DNA of 34,618 nucleotides, from the NCBI GenBank assembly GCA_946221495.1, contig CAMIFA010000036.1, forward strand, positions 1 to 34,618, given 5' to 3'. Below, in pieces: positions 1 through 8,368 of this stretch. The notes under the pieces were generated by a model. The model did not search any database, was not told the DNA's origin, and was given only the letters and a program-made list of their open reading frames with translations. The DNA comes from an uncultured cyanobacterium (GTDB lineage Bacteria; Cyanobacteriota; Cyanobacteriia; Cyanobacteriales; Chroococcidiopsidaceae). The position numbers were made by a program, and so were the translations under genes. Every line of letters begins with the position of its first letter. Positions within the stretch are counted from its first letter, which is position 1.

Positions 1-530
1 AAGCAGCCCTAGAAGACTATAACCAAGCTTTGCGCCTCAATCCTCAACAGGAAGAAGCTCATCTTAAACGAGGCATAATTCGCTACGAACTTGCTCCTTA
101 TAGTAGAGATCCTGATCAAAGCTACAAAGCAGCAATGAAAGACTTTAATCAAGTTCTACGTCTTAATCCTGATAATGCCAAAGCTTATGTTAAGCGGAGT
201 ATTGTCCAGTATCAATTTGTCCAGTACAGTGATGACCCCAATAAAGCATATAGCAAAGTAATTAACGACTTAGATCAAGCTCTCAGTCTTAATCCTCAAG
301 AAGCTGAAGCTTATTTTAAACGAGGTACTGTCCGCTACGAAATTGCCCAGTATGCCGGAAGTTCTAACAAAGTCTATTGGCAAGCAGTTGAAGATTTACA
401 GCAAGCTACCAAACTATATTTTGAACAAGGAGATATAGAGGAATACCAAAAAGCTCAAATTAGGCTTTGTGATGTTTTAAAAGATTTAGACAAAAGTTGC
501 GATGCCTTTCTACTCGATTCCGATGTTTGA
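1..530 (+). CDS. TPR-repeat protein, 3' end only
   Basis: The reading frame is open from the left edge (first full codon at base 3) to a TGA at 528-530, so the N-terminus lies outside the window. An internal TTG at 30 is unlikely to be the true start, because the residues before it (AALEDYNQAL) already belong to a repeat. About three and a half tetratricopeptide repeats are visible, each of the form D-F/Y-N/D-Q-A/V-L-x-L-N-P-x-x-A-x-A-Y-x-K-R. They are spaced about 45 residues apart instead of 34, because each carries an insert of the type Y-x-x-D-P-x-x-x-Y. TPRs are helical protein-interaction scaffolds. No enzymatic domain is visible in this part and the partner is unknown. The tail (about 25 residues, ending CDAFLLDSDV) is not a repeat. 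Family assignment is sure; function is not known. Confidence 0.85.
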   Translation, partial: AALEDYNQALRLNPQQEEAHLKRGIIRYELAPYSRDPDQSYKAAMKDFNQVLRLNPDNAKAYVKRSIVQYQFVQYSDDPNKAYSKVINDLDQALSLNPQEAEAYFKRGTVRYEIAQYAGSSNKVYWQAVEDLQQATKLYFEQGDIEEYQKAQIRLCDVLKDLDKSCDAFLLDSDV

Positions 531-550
531 TAAAGAAGGCAGGAGGCAAG

Positions 551-573
551 ACAAGGGGACAAGGGGACAAGAG
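551..573. repeat. Short tandem repeat ACAAGGGG
   Basis: The octamer ACAAGGGG occurs twice in tandem and is followed by a partial third copy (ACAAG). It lies in the 157-bp gap between the TPR gene and the end of the TolC-like gene. It looks like simple-sequence filler; no function is apparent. Confidence 0.7.
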
Positions 574-687
574 TCAGAATAGGAAATATATTAACTATGA
601 CAAGCGATTTTTAGATTTTCTCCCCTAGCTTCCCCAGCGCCTCAGAAGATTGTTTCTCCGACTATCTGCAACCTAACATAACCTTGC

Positions 688-2346
688 CTAGCGTGGCTGA
701 CCAGTGCTGATAGCTCGTTGTAAACTAGCTAAGGCGCGGTTGTAATCCAAAATAGCAGTAACACGATTACCTTCAGCGTTGGTAAGGTCATTTTCCGCAT
801 TAATTACGTCTGTTTGAGTGCCTACACCCGCTTGAAAGCGTAAACGAGCTAAACGTAAAGCTTCCCTAGCCTGTTCCAAAGCAACAGACGATGTGAGAAT
901 ATTATCTGAATTTGATTGCAAATCAGCATAGGCTTGTTCTACTTCAAAGCGGATTTGATTACGAACGTCAGCAAAATTAGTTTCAGCGATCGCAATATTA
1001 GCTTCCTCTTGCCTCGCCCTTGCTCTTGCTGCTCCGCCATCAAACAAATTTAGGGAAAAACTAGCTCCTAAAGAATATCCGTCAGCAAAACCTGTATCAT
1101 CGTCAAAACTGTCTAGCACGTTATAGTTGGTAATCAGACTAACTCTAGGTCGGTTTTGCGAAAGCGCTATCCGTCGCTGGGACTCACTGATATTCCGTCG
1201 TGCCAATTGCTGCTCTAGTTCAGCGCGATTCTGAAAAGCTAGCACAATACTTTCTTCCAGGGTTGGGTTCCAATTACCAGCTGTTTCTACCGGATCTGCT
1301 GCTGAGATACTGACTGACTGATTAATACTTAAGCGTTGAGCTAACTGGCGACGCGAAGTTTGCTGCTGACTCAAAGCGTTAGTCAAATCTTGATTTGCAT
1401 TAGCTAGCTGTACTTGAGAGCGCAGGACATCAAACCTTGTTCCCACTCCCGCTTCTTCTAAAGCTTGAGCATCCTCTAAACTAGCTTCCGCATTTGTAAC
1501 AGCAGCGCGGTTAATCCGCGTTAGCTCATCTGCTGCTTGCAGATTGAAGTAATCATTAGAGACATCCAAGCGTAGTTGTTGAGCTATCCGCTCAACATCC
1601 AATTGGTCGAAGCGTGCCTGTTCCTCAGCCGCCCGAATTCGTCCAGAGCGCTCACCAGCCGTGTATACGTCATAACTTAGTTGCGCTGTACCATTCAAAG
1701 CAGCGCTAGCTGTATCTAGGTCGGGCTGGTTTTGAGGTGCTTGAGCAGCTTGGGCGCGAGCTTGGAGTTCACTACCAGCAGACTGCGAACGAGTAACATC
1801 AGAGTTAATATTAAGGTTGGGATACAAAGCAGCTTGTGCCTCTCGCACAGCAGCGCGACTGCGTTGTAAGGTTAATTCAGCAACTTGTAGCTGCCGATTA
1901 TTGCGTCGTGCTAGGTCAAAAGCTTGTTCTAAGGTAATCGGCTGAGTCCCTTGAATTCGCACTTCTTCAGGTCTGGTGGGAAACTGCAACTCATTGGGGC
2001 TGGGGTCAAGATAGCGAGGAGCTTGGGAAGCTTGTGGACGCAGATCAGTATCAGCAGATGAGGGAACTACTATTGGGCTAGGGTTAGACTGATTTGCTTG
2101 TATTTTATTCCTAGCTGTGCCACTTTTTTTAGTTGGTACTGCCTGCGGTGATTCAGTTGAAACTCTACGGGGGGTCAACCTCGGCGGCATCTTGCTAGGA
2201 GGAACCTGTAAGCTGCCTTCATTAACCTTAATTGGCGGGTCGTTTTTTAATTCCCTGATCGACGGGGTATCAGCCGTAACAGGCTGAGTGCCGAATGCTG
2301 CTACAGTAAGACTTAACCAAAAGCTATTAAATAGTTGTCGTTTCAC
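688..2346 (-). CDS. tolC: TolC-family outer membrane efflux protein
   Basis: This is an outer-membrane factor of the TolC/OEP family, which forms the trimeric channel that joins inner-membrane pumps (RND, ABC or type I secretion) to the outside. The N-terminus (KRQLFNSFWLSLTVAAFG, then a TADTPS cleavage region) is a Sec signal peptide. About 100 Pro/Ser/Thr-rich residues follow, a periplasmic extension common in cyanobacterial members. The two OEP halves are visible as PITLEQAFDLARRNNRQLQV (from about residue 136) and PTLEESIVLAFQNRAELEQQ (from about 360). Each leads into a long Gln/Ala-rich helical hairpin ending in the family pattern GVGTxxDVxxAxxxLxxA. The ORF opens with two GTG codons at 2349 and 2346. 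The GAGGAG ribosome site sits at a better distance from the second, so I use 2346. No pump gene is adjacent. The orthologue in filamentous cyanobacteria is called TolC or HgdD. Confidence 0.9.
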   Translation of the reverse strand: MKRQLFNSFWLSLTVAAFGTQPVTADTPSIRELKNDPPIKVNEGSLQVPPSKMPPRLTPRRVSTESPQAVPTKKSGTARNKIQANQSNPSPIVVPSSADTDLRPQASQAPRYLDPSPNELQFPTRPEEVRIQGTQPITLEQAFDLARRNNRQLQVAELTLQRSRAAVREAQAALYPNLNINSDVTRSQSAGSELQARAQAAQAPQNQPDLDTASAALNGTAQLSYDVYTAGERSGRIRAAEEQARFDQLDVERIAQQLRLDVSNDYFNLQAADELTRINRAAVTNAEASLEDAQALEEAGVGTRFDVLRSQVQLANANQDLTNALSQQQTSRRQLAQRLSINQSVSISAADPVETAGNWNPTLEESIVLAFQNRAELEQQLARRNISESQRRIALSQNRPRVSLITNYNVLDSFDDDTGFADGYSLGASFSLNLFDGGAARARARQEEANIAIAETNFADVRNQIRFEVEQAYADLQSNSDNILTSSVALEQAREALRLARLRFQAGVGTQTDVINAENDLTNAEGNRVTAILDYNRALASLQRAISTGQPR

Positions 2347-2989
2347 CACGTCTCCTCACACAAAAATCAACGTAACTGCGGCAGGATTCCTCTACTAACA
2401 CTTCGGATATAGTAGCAGGACGCGAGTTAGCTGGTTTTTTCCAGTTACACCACTGCTGCGCTTAGAAATGCTGCTCCTATTTTAGTAGTAAGCACTTTTT
2501 GGCGATCGCAAATAAGTTCTGATATTGGTATATACTTTTTATACCTAATTCCACAAATTTTTATACTCTCGCTCTTATCGTTATTAATTAAAACACGACA
2601 AATCCATTTTTGGCGCTTCTGTTCGCTCATAAACACAGCCGAGATGTCTAAATTATCTTGAAATTAGCTCAATTGTCTATATTCTCTACATTAATAACTA
2701 AAAAAGCAGCGCTGTACTTTTTTCAAATAAAATAAATAACATTACTTAGTCTAAAGATTACAACAATATTATAGATGTCCCACTTCCTAATACTTAATTT
2801 TTAATCTAGAGTTAACCAGCGCTCTGATATTAAAAGTAATAAACATTATGCAGAGGAGTTCCTTTATTATGTTCGTGCTAACAATAGTTTTGCCTATTTT
2901 TACATCCGACACGCTTTCGAATATAACCTTTTTTACACAATTATTTTGATAACTTTAAATACCGAGCAGAATAATTAATTTAAAATTAC
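2347..2989. other. Intergenic tract with no convincing gene
   Basis: About 640 bp lie between the start of the TolC-like gene and the end of the NACHT gene. The tract is AT-rich with one GCGATCGC site near 2503. It must hold the TolC promoter (minus strand), but I see no clear -35/-10 pair. A 63-codon open frame on the minus strand (2445-2636) has no recognisable domain, and I do not call it a gene. Confidence 0.6.
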
Positions 2990-5299
2990 TTAAATATCAC
3001 TGATTGGCAACAATAAAGTTGCTTCAATTTCCTGACGGTATTTAGTAGTTACGTAGCAATTACTATTAAGACAATCTACTAGTAACATATTCGCATCGTA
3101 ATACTGTTTTAGCGCTTCCTTTTGCTGATTACTAAACTGCCAATCATACCCGAAACAGCGATGGTAAATTACTATTGCTCTTATTTGTTCAGTCCAAACC
3201 TCGCCATTATTTTTCCACCATGTACTAAATTCTGTCTCTGTATCTAGGTAAAATGTCTCTTTTTTGAGTTTTTGCAACACTTGCTCTAAATTGGAATCAA
3301 TTAAACGAGCATGATCAATTGCCCTAGTAACTACAGCACTAAGGACATTCATAGGATTAGTAGTATTTTCTAGAAAAGAGTTAAGGGCAAGAGTACGATC
3401 AAGAGCAAGGTCAAGGGCAAGGTTAGTGTTGAGCTTACGAGTAATATTACGGTCAAATGCTCTAGCAAGGTCAAGACTACTTCCAACCAACTCAAGTATC
3501 CTAGCTAGATCGAGATCGAAATAAAAAGCTCGAATAACTACTGATTTATAGTTAGCACTTACGTTAAGCGATTTTTCATTTATTCGGGTTAGAAATGCTT
3601 GCAATTGTTGATCATCAGCTAATAGTTGATCAATCTTTTGCTTCATTAATTGTAGTAAATAATCAGCGTTTCGCAACATTCCTACACTCAATAAAAAAAC
3701 TTCTCGCCATCGTTTTTGATTGACATGGCTAACAAGTTGTTTCAAATTCTGCTCTATTGCTTGGGGAGTGGGGCTGTTAACAATTTCTTTAGCAGTAAAA
3801 TACTCATGAAATGTTAGATGAGAAAATGAGTATATACCTCTTGCTCGTTCTACTAACAGCCCATGTTGAGCTTCAATTGATTTCAGTATCACCTCACTAT
3901 TTAGTTGCAATGCCTCAAGCTTAGTATCGGCATTAGGTAAGTTATAAATATAGTCAGCAATTTGCTGCTCTAGTTCTCTCTGCCTAAAGAAATACTCACT
4001 GCGCTCAAAGGTTCTTAAGGCAATTTGGCTCAATAAATCTACTTTATGCTGGATTGATAGATTTTTGTATATTTGTTCTCGTTCAATATTACGTTTAGCA
4101 TCCCATTTCTTGAGTAATACATTTAATCCTTCTTCGTAAAGCTCTGATCGATTCACAGGAAAGTCAACTGATTCTTCAAACATCAAACACAGCAAAGTCA
4201 GCAAAAGCGGACTAGTCGCTAGCTCTTGAATAGCACGATTTTGTTGAAGTTTGTGCAGCAGTTTGTTACTTTTACTTGGATTTTTGCTAATAAACCACTT
4301 ATTAACGAAACTAGAAATTTGGCTAAAATCGAAGTCCGCGACTTCAACATCTGTAAACTGCTCAAAAGTATATTCACGGGTGGCAATTCTACAAGTAATT
4401 ACAAAATAATTACTATGGTATTTCGCTGAGAAAGAATTAACTTCTTGCACAACCCGATAACAATCTTTTTCCTGAACTTCATCAAGTCCATCTAATAAAA
4501 TTATTGCTTTACCTTCAGTTAAGATTTGGTGAGCAGCATTAGTATTTCTAACTGGGTAACTAGCAAACTGGCTATTAATATATTGAAGTAAAGTTGGTTG
4601 TTTTTCAGTCTCCGCAAAGTCCTTAAGGCTAATAAAAATTGGCACCAAATTTGCTAAAAATTTACCACAACTACATTGCATAGCAATGTACTTTAAAAAC
4701 GTGGTTTTGCCTGCTCCTGGTTTCCCTAAAACCATCAACTTGAAGTGGTTTTTGACAGCTTCTAACCCTGATACACGCTCTTGAGTAATTTTGCCCAAAC
4801 CTGGGCGCTCAAACTCGTCTACAGCACAAACGTTGAGTAGTTCAGCAAGTTCTATCCACCTACGACCGCTAATCTTCTCTAAAATATTGACATTGGTGTA
4901 AATATCATCCAAATTAATAGGCTGGGACATATCTAGCACCCGCATCATCCCACACTTCTGTTCAATACTGGCACGTCCTTTTTGGCGCAACTCTTGAACT
5001 AAAGCATCAATGTCATTACCGCTACTAATGATTGTTTCCTGTTGCGGTACTTCAGTTTCTTGATCTAGCTCTGCAACCTCTTGCCAAGGCAGTTCTAGTT
5101 TTTGGCAAATCTTATGAAAATTCTCTCGTCCTATTGGTTTACCAGCAAAAAAGTTTTGTACTGTAGCGCGAGATATATCTAAATCTGCTGCTAAGTCAAG
5201 CTTGGTAGCAAACATCAATACTGCTTTGTTAGCTCTGCTTCTGCCTGATGATGATGCTTTTAGCGATCGCTTTGCCCGTACCATGATGCTATTATTCAA
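2990..5299 (-). CDS. HTH-NACHT STAND NTPase, possible defence protein
   Basis: A three-part signal-transduction ATPase of 769 residues. Residues about 28-70 form a Cro/xre-like helix-turn-helix (LAADLDISRATVQNFFAGKP). After a linker with the cyanobacterial pattern VLDMSQPINLDDIYTNVNIL (121-140), a NACHT NTPase domain begins near 185. It has Walker A GKPGAGKTT at 192-200 and the extended Walker B AIILLDGLDEV at 265-275, with the DGLDE acidic pair typical of NACHT. The sequence FSHLTFHEYFTAKEI near residue 500 is the winged-helix part seen in NACHT proteins. The C-terminal 250 residues are helical, rich in Leu-Asp-Leu-Ala stretches, and resemble the helical C-terminal regions of prokaryotic NACHT proteins. 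Some bacterial NACHT proteins protect against phages. The HTH suggests DNA binding or self-regulation. It stands alone, with long AT-rich gaps on both sides. No nuclease, TIR or protease effector domain is visible. Confidence 0.85.
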   Translation of the reverse strand: MNNSIMVRAKRSLKASSSGRSRANKAVLMFATKLDLAADLDISRATVQNFFAGKPIGRENFHKICQKLELPWQEVAELDQETEVPQQETIISSGNDIDALVQELRQKGRASIEQKCGMMRVLDMSQPINLDDIYTNVNILEKISGRRWIELAELLNVCAVDEFERPGLGKITQERVSGLEAVKNHFKLMVLGKPGAGKTTFLKYIAMQCSCGKFLANLVPIFISLKDFAETEKQPTLLQYINSQFASYPVRNTNAAHQILTEGKAIILLDGLDEVQEKDCYRVVQEVNSFSAKYHSNYFVITCRIATREYTFEQFTDVEVADFDFSQISSFVNKWFISKNPSKSNKLLHKLQQNRAIQELATSPLLLTLLCLMFEESVDFPVNRSELYEEGLNVLLKKWDAKRNIEREQIYKNLSIQHKVDLLSQIALRTFERSEYFFRQRELEQQIADYIYNLPNADTKLEALQLNSEVILKSIEAQHGLLVERARGIYSFSHLTFHEYFTAKEIVNSPTPQAIEQNLKQLVSHVNQKRWREVFLLSVGMLRNADYLLQLMKQKIDQLLADDQQLQAFLTRINEKSLNVSANYKSVVIRAFYFDLDLARILELVGSSLDLARAFDRNITRKLNTNLALDLALDRTLALNSFLENTTNPMNVLSAVVTRAIDHARLIDSNLEQVLQKLKKETFYLDTETEFSTWWKNNGEVWTEQIRAIVIYHRCFGYDWQFSNQQKEALKQYYDANMLLVDCLNSNCYVTTKYRQEIEATLLLPISDI

Positions 5300-5645
5300 A
5301 ATTTAACTCGATTTTCTGTTAAGTGTATTTCACTACTAAATGTGTAATCTTTAACATCATTTAGAGCTTCTATGAGTATTTCTCAGTACAACAAAGATAC
5401 TCTAAAGTTCTACCTACTCAGCAGTTCTATATATTACTACTGCAAATTAACAACTCAGCTAAAAGCTGATAAATGTATTGTTTGAAGTGCGTATATTTGC
5501 AGTTTCAAACTTACTAAAAAATAAAGTATTAAGTAGCACATTCTAGTTTAAGCAATAAAACGCTCCAAACTCCTCTTATTTATAATAGCTTGTGAGTTTT
5601 TATTGCTTGCTCTACTTAAGGAATTAATCAATTTTATTGGATGTT

Positions 5646-5661
5646 TCTCAATTAATTGAGA
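5646..5661. promoter_or_regulatory. Perfect 16-bp palindrome, possible operator
   Basis: TCTCAATTAATTGAGA reads identically on both strands with no spacer, as a homodimeric DNA-binding protein site would. It lies about 230 bp upstream of the gene at 5889 and about 350 bp upstream of the HTH-NACHT start. No factor can be named, and in AT-rich DNA chance cannot be excluded. Confidence 0.35.
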
Positions 5662-5664
5662 TAG

Positions 5665-5706
5665 TAGCAAAATCCACCCACTTTGTTCTCTGAGTGTATT
5701 TTGCTA
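5665..5706. other. Inverted repeat able to form a hairpin
   Basis: TAGCAAAAT (5665-5673) is exactly complementary to ATTTTGCTA (5698-5706), with a 24-base loop that itself holds CACT/AGTG. It lies 4 bp after the palindrome at 5646. No T-run follows on either strand, so a terminator is unlikely. Confidence 0.4.
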
Positions 5707-5888
5707 ATTTCAGAAATTAGTGCTGTAAATAAGCGTATTAGTGATATATTAATAGATTAAGCTAATATAGCTGATGATTTATTGCTAGAATTCACTTCCG
5801 TAAACAGTTATTTTAGCAGTAAATTACAAATCTATAAGTTTGGCTGCGTTGTTGTAACTCCTCTACTATAAAGCCACTTAAATTAACA

Positions 5889-6392
5889 ATGCCACCTAAA
5901 ATCAACAATCCCGTTGTATGGCAGCAGGCTGAATTGCTGATGCAACCAGTTTTTATTCGGGTTATCGATCATATTGGCAAGCAACTTGAGGAATCGAAAT
6001 GGCGGGGAACTTACCAAGATGTGCTGATTTGGCCAGCCGCCACAACTGATGAAACCAAAGCGCTGGTTAACCAGTTGCGGCAACAAAAGGAAACCGCTCC
6101 CCCAGAAGATTTAGCTGAGATTGACCACGCTCTTAGCCAGCTACCGAATCCCTATCCAGGCTATCATCTATGCTTGCAGCATCAAGGTTTGCAGCAAAAT
6201 ATTGATTTATGGGAGCTTTGCTATCAAGTTTGTTTCCGTGACTATAGCCCTTTAGAAAATCAATTCCATAGTAATCCAGTTGAGATCGACACTAGCTTAA
6301 TTGATGAAACTGGAGATGTAGATTGGCAACGCCTTGATGCGAAGGCAGGAATGTTAGTTGCGCGTGTATTTACTAACTTGCCAAGTGATTAA
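5889..6392 (+). CDS. Conserved cyanobacterial protein of unknown function
   Basis: A soluble protein of 167 residues with no signal peptide or membrane segment. I recognise it only as a type conserved among cyanobacteria. The sequence is rich in Trp, Gln and acidic residues (VLIWPAATTDETKALV, NPYPGYHLCLQHQ, GDVDWQRLDAKAGMLVARVF) and shows no catalytic motif. It ends 29 bp before the YgfZ-like gene on the same strand, so the two are probably co-transcribed; that would fit a role near Fe-S or folate metabolism, but this is inference from position only. The ATG at 5889 is the first in frame after the AT-rich intergenic region. Confidence 0.75.
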   Translation: MPPKINNPVVWQQAELLMQPVFIRVIDHIGKQLEESKWRGTYQDVLIWPAATTDETKALVNQLRQQKETAPPEDLAEIDHALSQLPNPYPGYHLCLQHQGLQQNIDLWELCYQVCFRDYSPLENQFHSNPVEIDTSLIDETGDVDWQRLDAKAGMLVARVFTNLPSD

Positions 6393-6421
6393 ATAAATTT
6401 AATAGCAATAGTTAAAATTGC

Positions 6422-7474
6422 ATGATTGATCAATTGCAGGATTTTCAGGTAGCGGATGGGGCGACTTTTGAGACGGTAGGGTCAAGAGTGCCAATTAGTT
6501 TTGGCAATGACTCCGCAGCGATCGCTGCTGCAAAAGACTCAGTTGCGATCTGCGATCGCTCCCACTGGGGTAGAATCCAAGTCTCTGATAGCGATCGCCT
6601 GCGCTTTTTACATAACCAAAGTACCAATGATTTTCAGCAACTACAGCCAGGACAAGGCTGTGATACTGTTTTCGTCACTTCTACGGCGCGGACAATTGAC
6701 TTAGCGACAGCTTACGTCACTGAAGATGCAGTGCTGCTATTGATTTCCCCATTACGCCGTCAATATTTAATAAATTGGCTTGATCGTTATATCTTTTTTG
6801 CTGACAAAGTGGAATTAACAGATATAACTGAGCAAACAGCAACTTTCAGCCTCATCGGAGCAAAAAGTGATGCGCTTTTAGAACAGTTAGGTGCGAGTGC
6901 AATTATTAATCAACCTTATGCCACTCACCAAGTAGTACAGCTAGGAGGTTGTGCAGTCCGTGTTGCTGTGGGTAGCGGCTTGGCAATCACGGGATATACC
7001 TTAATTATGTCCGCTAAATATGCTGCTACAGTGTGGCGTAATATTATTCAAGCTGAAGCAGTGCCACTAGGCGATCGCGTTTGGGATATGCTACGAATTC
7101 AACAAGGTCGTCCAGCCCCTGATCAAGAACTAACCGAAGACTACAACCCTTTAGAAGCAGGTCTGTGGCAGACAATTTCTTTTAGTAAAGGCTGTTACAT
7201 CGGTCAAGAAACGATCGCTCGTTTAAACACTTATAAAGGAGTAAAGCAATATCTGTGGGGCATCCGTCTTAGCGCTCCCGCCCAACCAGGTAGCATAATT
7301 ACAGTAGGGGATGAAAAAATCGGCAAACTTACTAGCTACACAGACACGGAGCAAGGTTTTTTTGGGCTAGGCTACATTCGGACAAAAGCAGGCGGTGCTG
7401 GTTTGAAAGTGAAGGTAGGAGAAATTGACGGTGAAATTGTTGATGTTCCCTTTTTAACTTACCCTTCTCAGTAA
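6422..7474 (+). CDS. ygfZ: YgfZ/GcvT-like folate-binding protein
   Basis: This belongs to the YgfZ/CAF17 family, tetrahydrofolate-binding relatives of glycine-cleavage T-protein that help maintain or assemble certain Fe-S enzymes. The family hallmark KGCYIGQE is at residues 256-263, with the conserved cysteine at 258. Other family features are the N-terminal DRSHWGRIQVSDSDRLRFLHNQSTNDF region (FLHNQSTND is the YgfZ/GcvT motif), RIQQGRP near 225, and the C-terminal beta barrel starting about residue 275. Length (350) is normal. It follows the unknown gene at 5889 by 29 bp and converges with the GNAT gene at 7506. The gene contains at least four GCGATCGC octamers, in keeping with a resident cyanobacterial gene. 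Confidence 0.88.
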   Translation: MIDQLQDFQVADGATFETVGSRVPISFGNDSAAIAAAKDSVAICDRSHWGRIQVSDSDRLRFLHNQSTNDFQQLQPGQGCDTVFVTSTARTIDLATAYVTEDAVLLLISPLRRQYLINWLDRYIFFADKVELTDITEQTATFSLIGAKSDALLEQLGASAIINQPYATHQVVQLGGCAVRVAVGSGLAITGYTLIMSAKYAATVWRNIIQAEAVPLGDRVWDMLRIQQGRPAPDQELTEDYNPLEAGLWQTISFSKGCYIGQETIARLNTYKGVKQYLWGIRLSAPAQPGSIITVGDEKIGKLTSYTDTEQGFFGLGYIRTKAGGAGLKVKVGEIDGEIVDVPFLTYPSQ

Positions 7475-7505
7475 ACGCCCTAGATATTGTGAATATACAA
7501 ACTAT

Positions 7506-8027
7506 CTAACGGCATTCAGCACCGTGTCCCTTTTTAAACTGCCATCTCCATACTTGTCCATCGTCAGGATCTATTATTTCTGCAGCTCTTTCCATACCAC
7601 ATTTTTGCAGAACTTTAGTTGATGCATTAAACTCAGGCAGTGTGTGCGCCCAAACAACATTAACACCTGCAATATTAACAGCATTATGAATTAATGCTGA
7701 TGCGGCTTCAGTTGCATATCCTTTGCCTCGATAAGCAGGCGCTATGCCGTAGCCAATTTCAACAATTCCCTGGGAATCTGGATCTCCTTTGTAGCCACCA
7801 AGTCTAATCAGAGATTTATCCTTTTTGTGCAGGATCATGTATGACCACCACTCTTTTAAACAGCCACTTCTGAGTTTTTCAATGAGGTAGGGGATAGCGT
7901 TAGGAAATTCTAGATAGCCATCAACTACTTCTACGCCAAAAGCATTTTTAAAAGCTGATGCCCCCGCTAATAATTTTTCTAGATGTTCAATAGTGCAAGG
8001 TTCTAGCAGCAGATGCTTAGTTTCCAT
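7506..8027 (-). CDS. GNAT acetyltransferase, RimJ/RimL type
   Basis: An acetyl-CoA-dependent N-acetyltransferase of 173 residues. The GNAT core is clear: beta-strand 4 with VEIGYGIAPAYRGKGYATEA (about 90-110), whose R-G-K-G-Y-A is the pyrophosphate-binding Q/R-x-x-G-x-G/A loop. VVWAHTLPEFNASTKVLQKCGMERA follows, where N and the S/T-x-x-x-L-x-K-x-G helix form motif B of the RimJ/RimL branch. The substrate cannot be told; members acetylate ribosomal-protein N-termini, antibiotics or small amines. The neighbours (ferredoxin and cysteine synthase upstream on the same strand) lie close, but the 38-bp gap and their different roles give no clear functional link. Confidence 0.85.
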   Translation of the reverse strand: METKHLLLEPCTIEHLEKLLAGASAFKNAFGVEVVDGYLEFPNAIPYLIEKLRSGCLKEWWSYMILHKKDKSLIRLGGYKGDPDSQGIVEIGYGIAPAYRGKGYATEAASALIHNAVNIAGVNVVWAHTLPEFNASTKVLQKCGMERAAEIIDPDDGQVWRWQFKKGHGAECR

Positions 8028-8065
8028 AAAATTTGCGTGTCCTGTTTAACTGAATTCACCCCTCA

Positions 8066-8365
8066 TCAAGATAAATGTGGATGAAAACGACGGTAAAGCA
8101 TTGCGGCAACTGGTTTTCCACCTAATAAGTGGCGTTTTACCACAGCTGGCACTTCATTGGGGTGGACGCGGCTGTACCAAATTTCGTCTGGTATAACTAA
8201 TACCATCGGTCCATTGCCACATTGTCCCAAACAAGTGCTACCTACTACTTCAACTCCAGTAACCGGATGCGCCTGAAAAGCAGCTAGTACCGCCGCCGCA
8301 TCTTTCTTGCGGCAGCTAGAGTTTTGACACACCAGTACCCGTCTGGAAGATTCGCTTGCAACCAT
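8066..8365 (-). CDS. Thioredoxin-like [2Fe-2S] ferredoxin
   Basis: A 99-residue protein of the thioredoxin-fold [2Fe-2S] ferredoxin family (related to the Aquifex/Clostridium-type ferredoxin and the NuoE C-terminal domain). The four ligands are visible as CQNSSC (Cys13, Cys18) and CLGQCGNGP about 30 residues later, followed by the usual MVLVIPDEIWYSRVHPNEVPAVVKRHL. It is an electron carrier; the partner is unknown. It begins 3 bp after the stop of the cysteine synthase gene (TAA CCA ATG), so translation is probably coupled and both lie on one mRNA. That suggests a link to sulfur or cysteine metabolism, for example sulfite or sulfate reduction or Fe-S supply, but this is inferred from gene order. 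Confidence 0.85.
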   Translation of the reverse strand: MVASESSRRVLVCQNSSCRKKDAAAVLAAFQAHPVTGVEVVGSTCLGQCGNGPMVLVIPDEIWYSRVHPNEVPAVVKRHLLGGKPVAAMLYRRFHPHLS

Positions 8366-8368
8366 TGG

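Larger units (their letters stand above)
5300..5888. other. Divergent intergenic region between NACHT and the yggZ-side gene pair
   Basis: These 589 bp separate two divergent genes and so should carry both promoters. The tract is strongly AT-rich. I find no open frame of note. The two inverted repeats at 5646-5661 and 5665-5706 are its only clear structure. No -35/-10 boxes can be assigned with confidence. Confidence 0.6.

Noticed and set aside
2445..2636. 63-codon open frame on the minus strand between the TolC-like and NACHT genes
   Set aside because: No recognisable domain, no good ribosome site and a composition like the surrounding AT-rich DNA. It is short enough to be chance.
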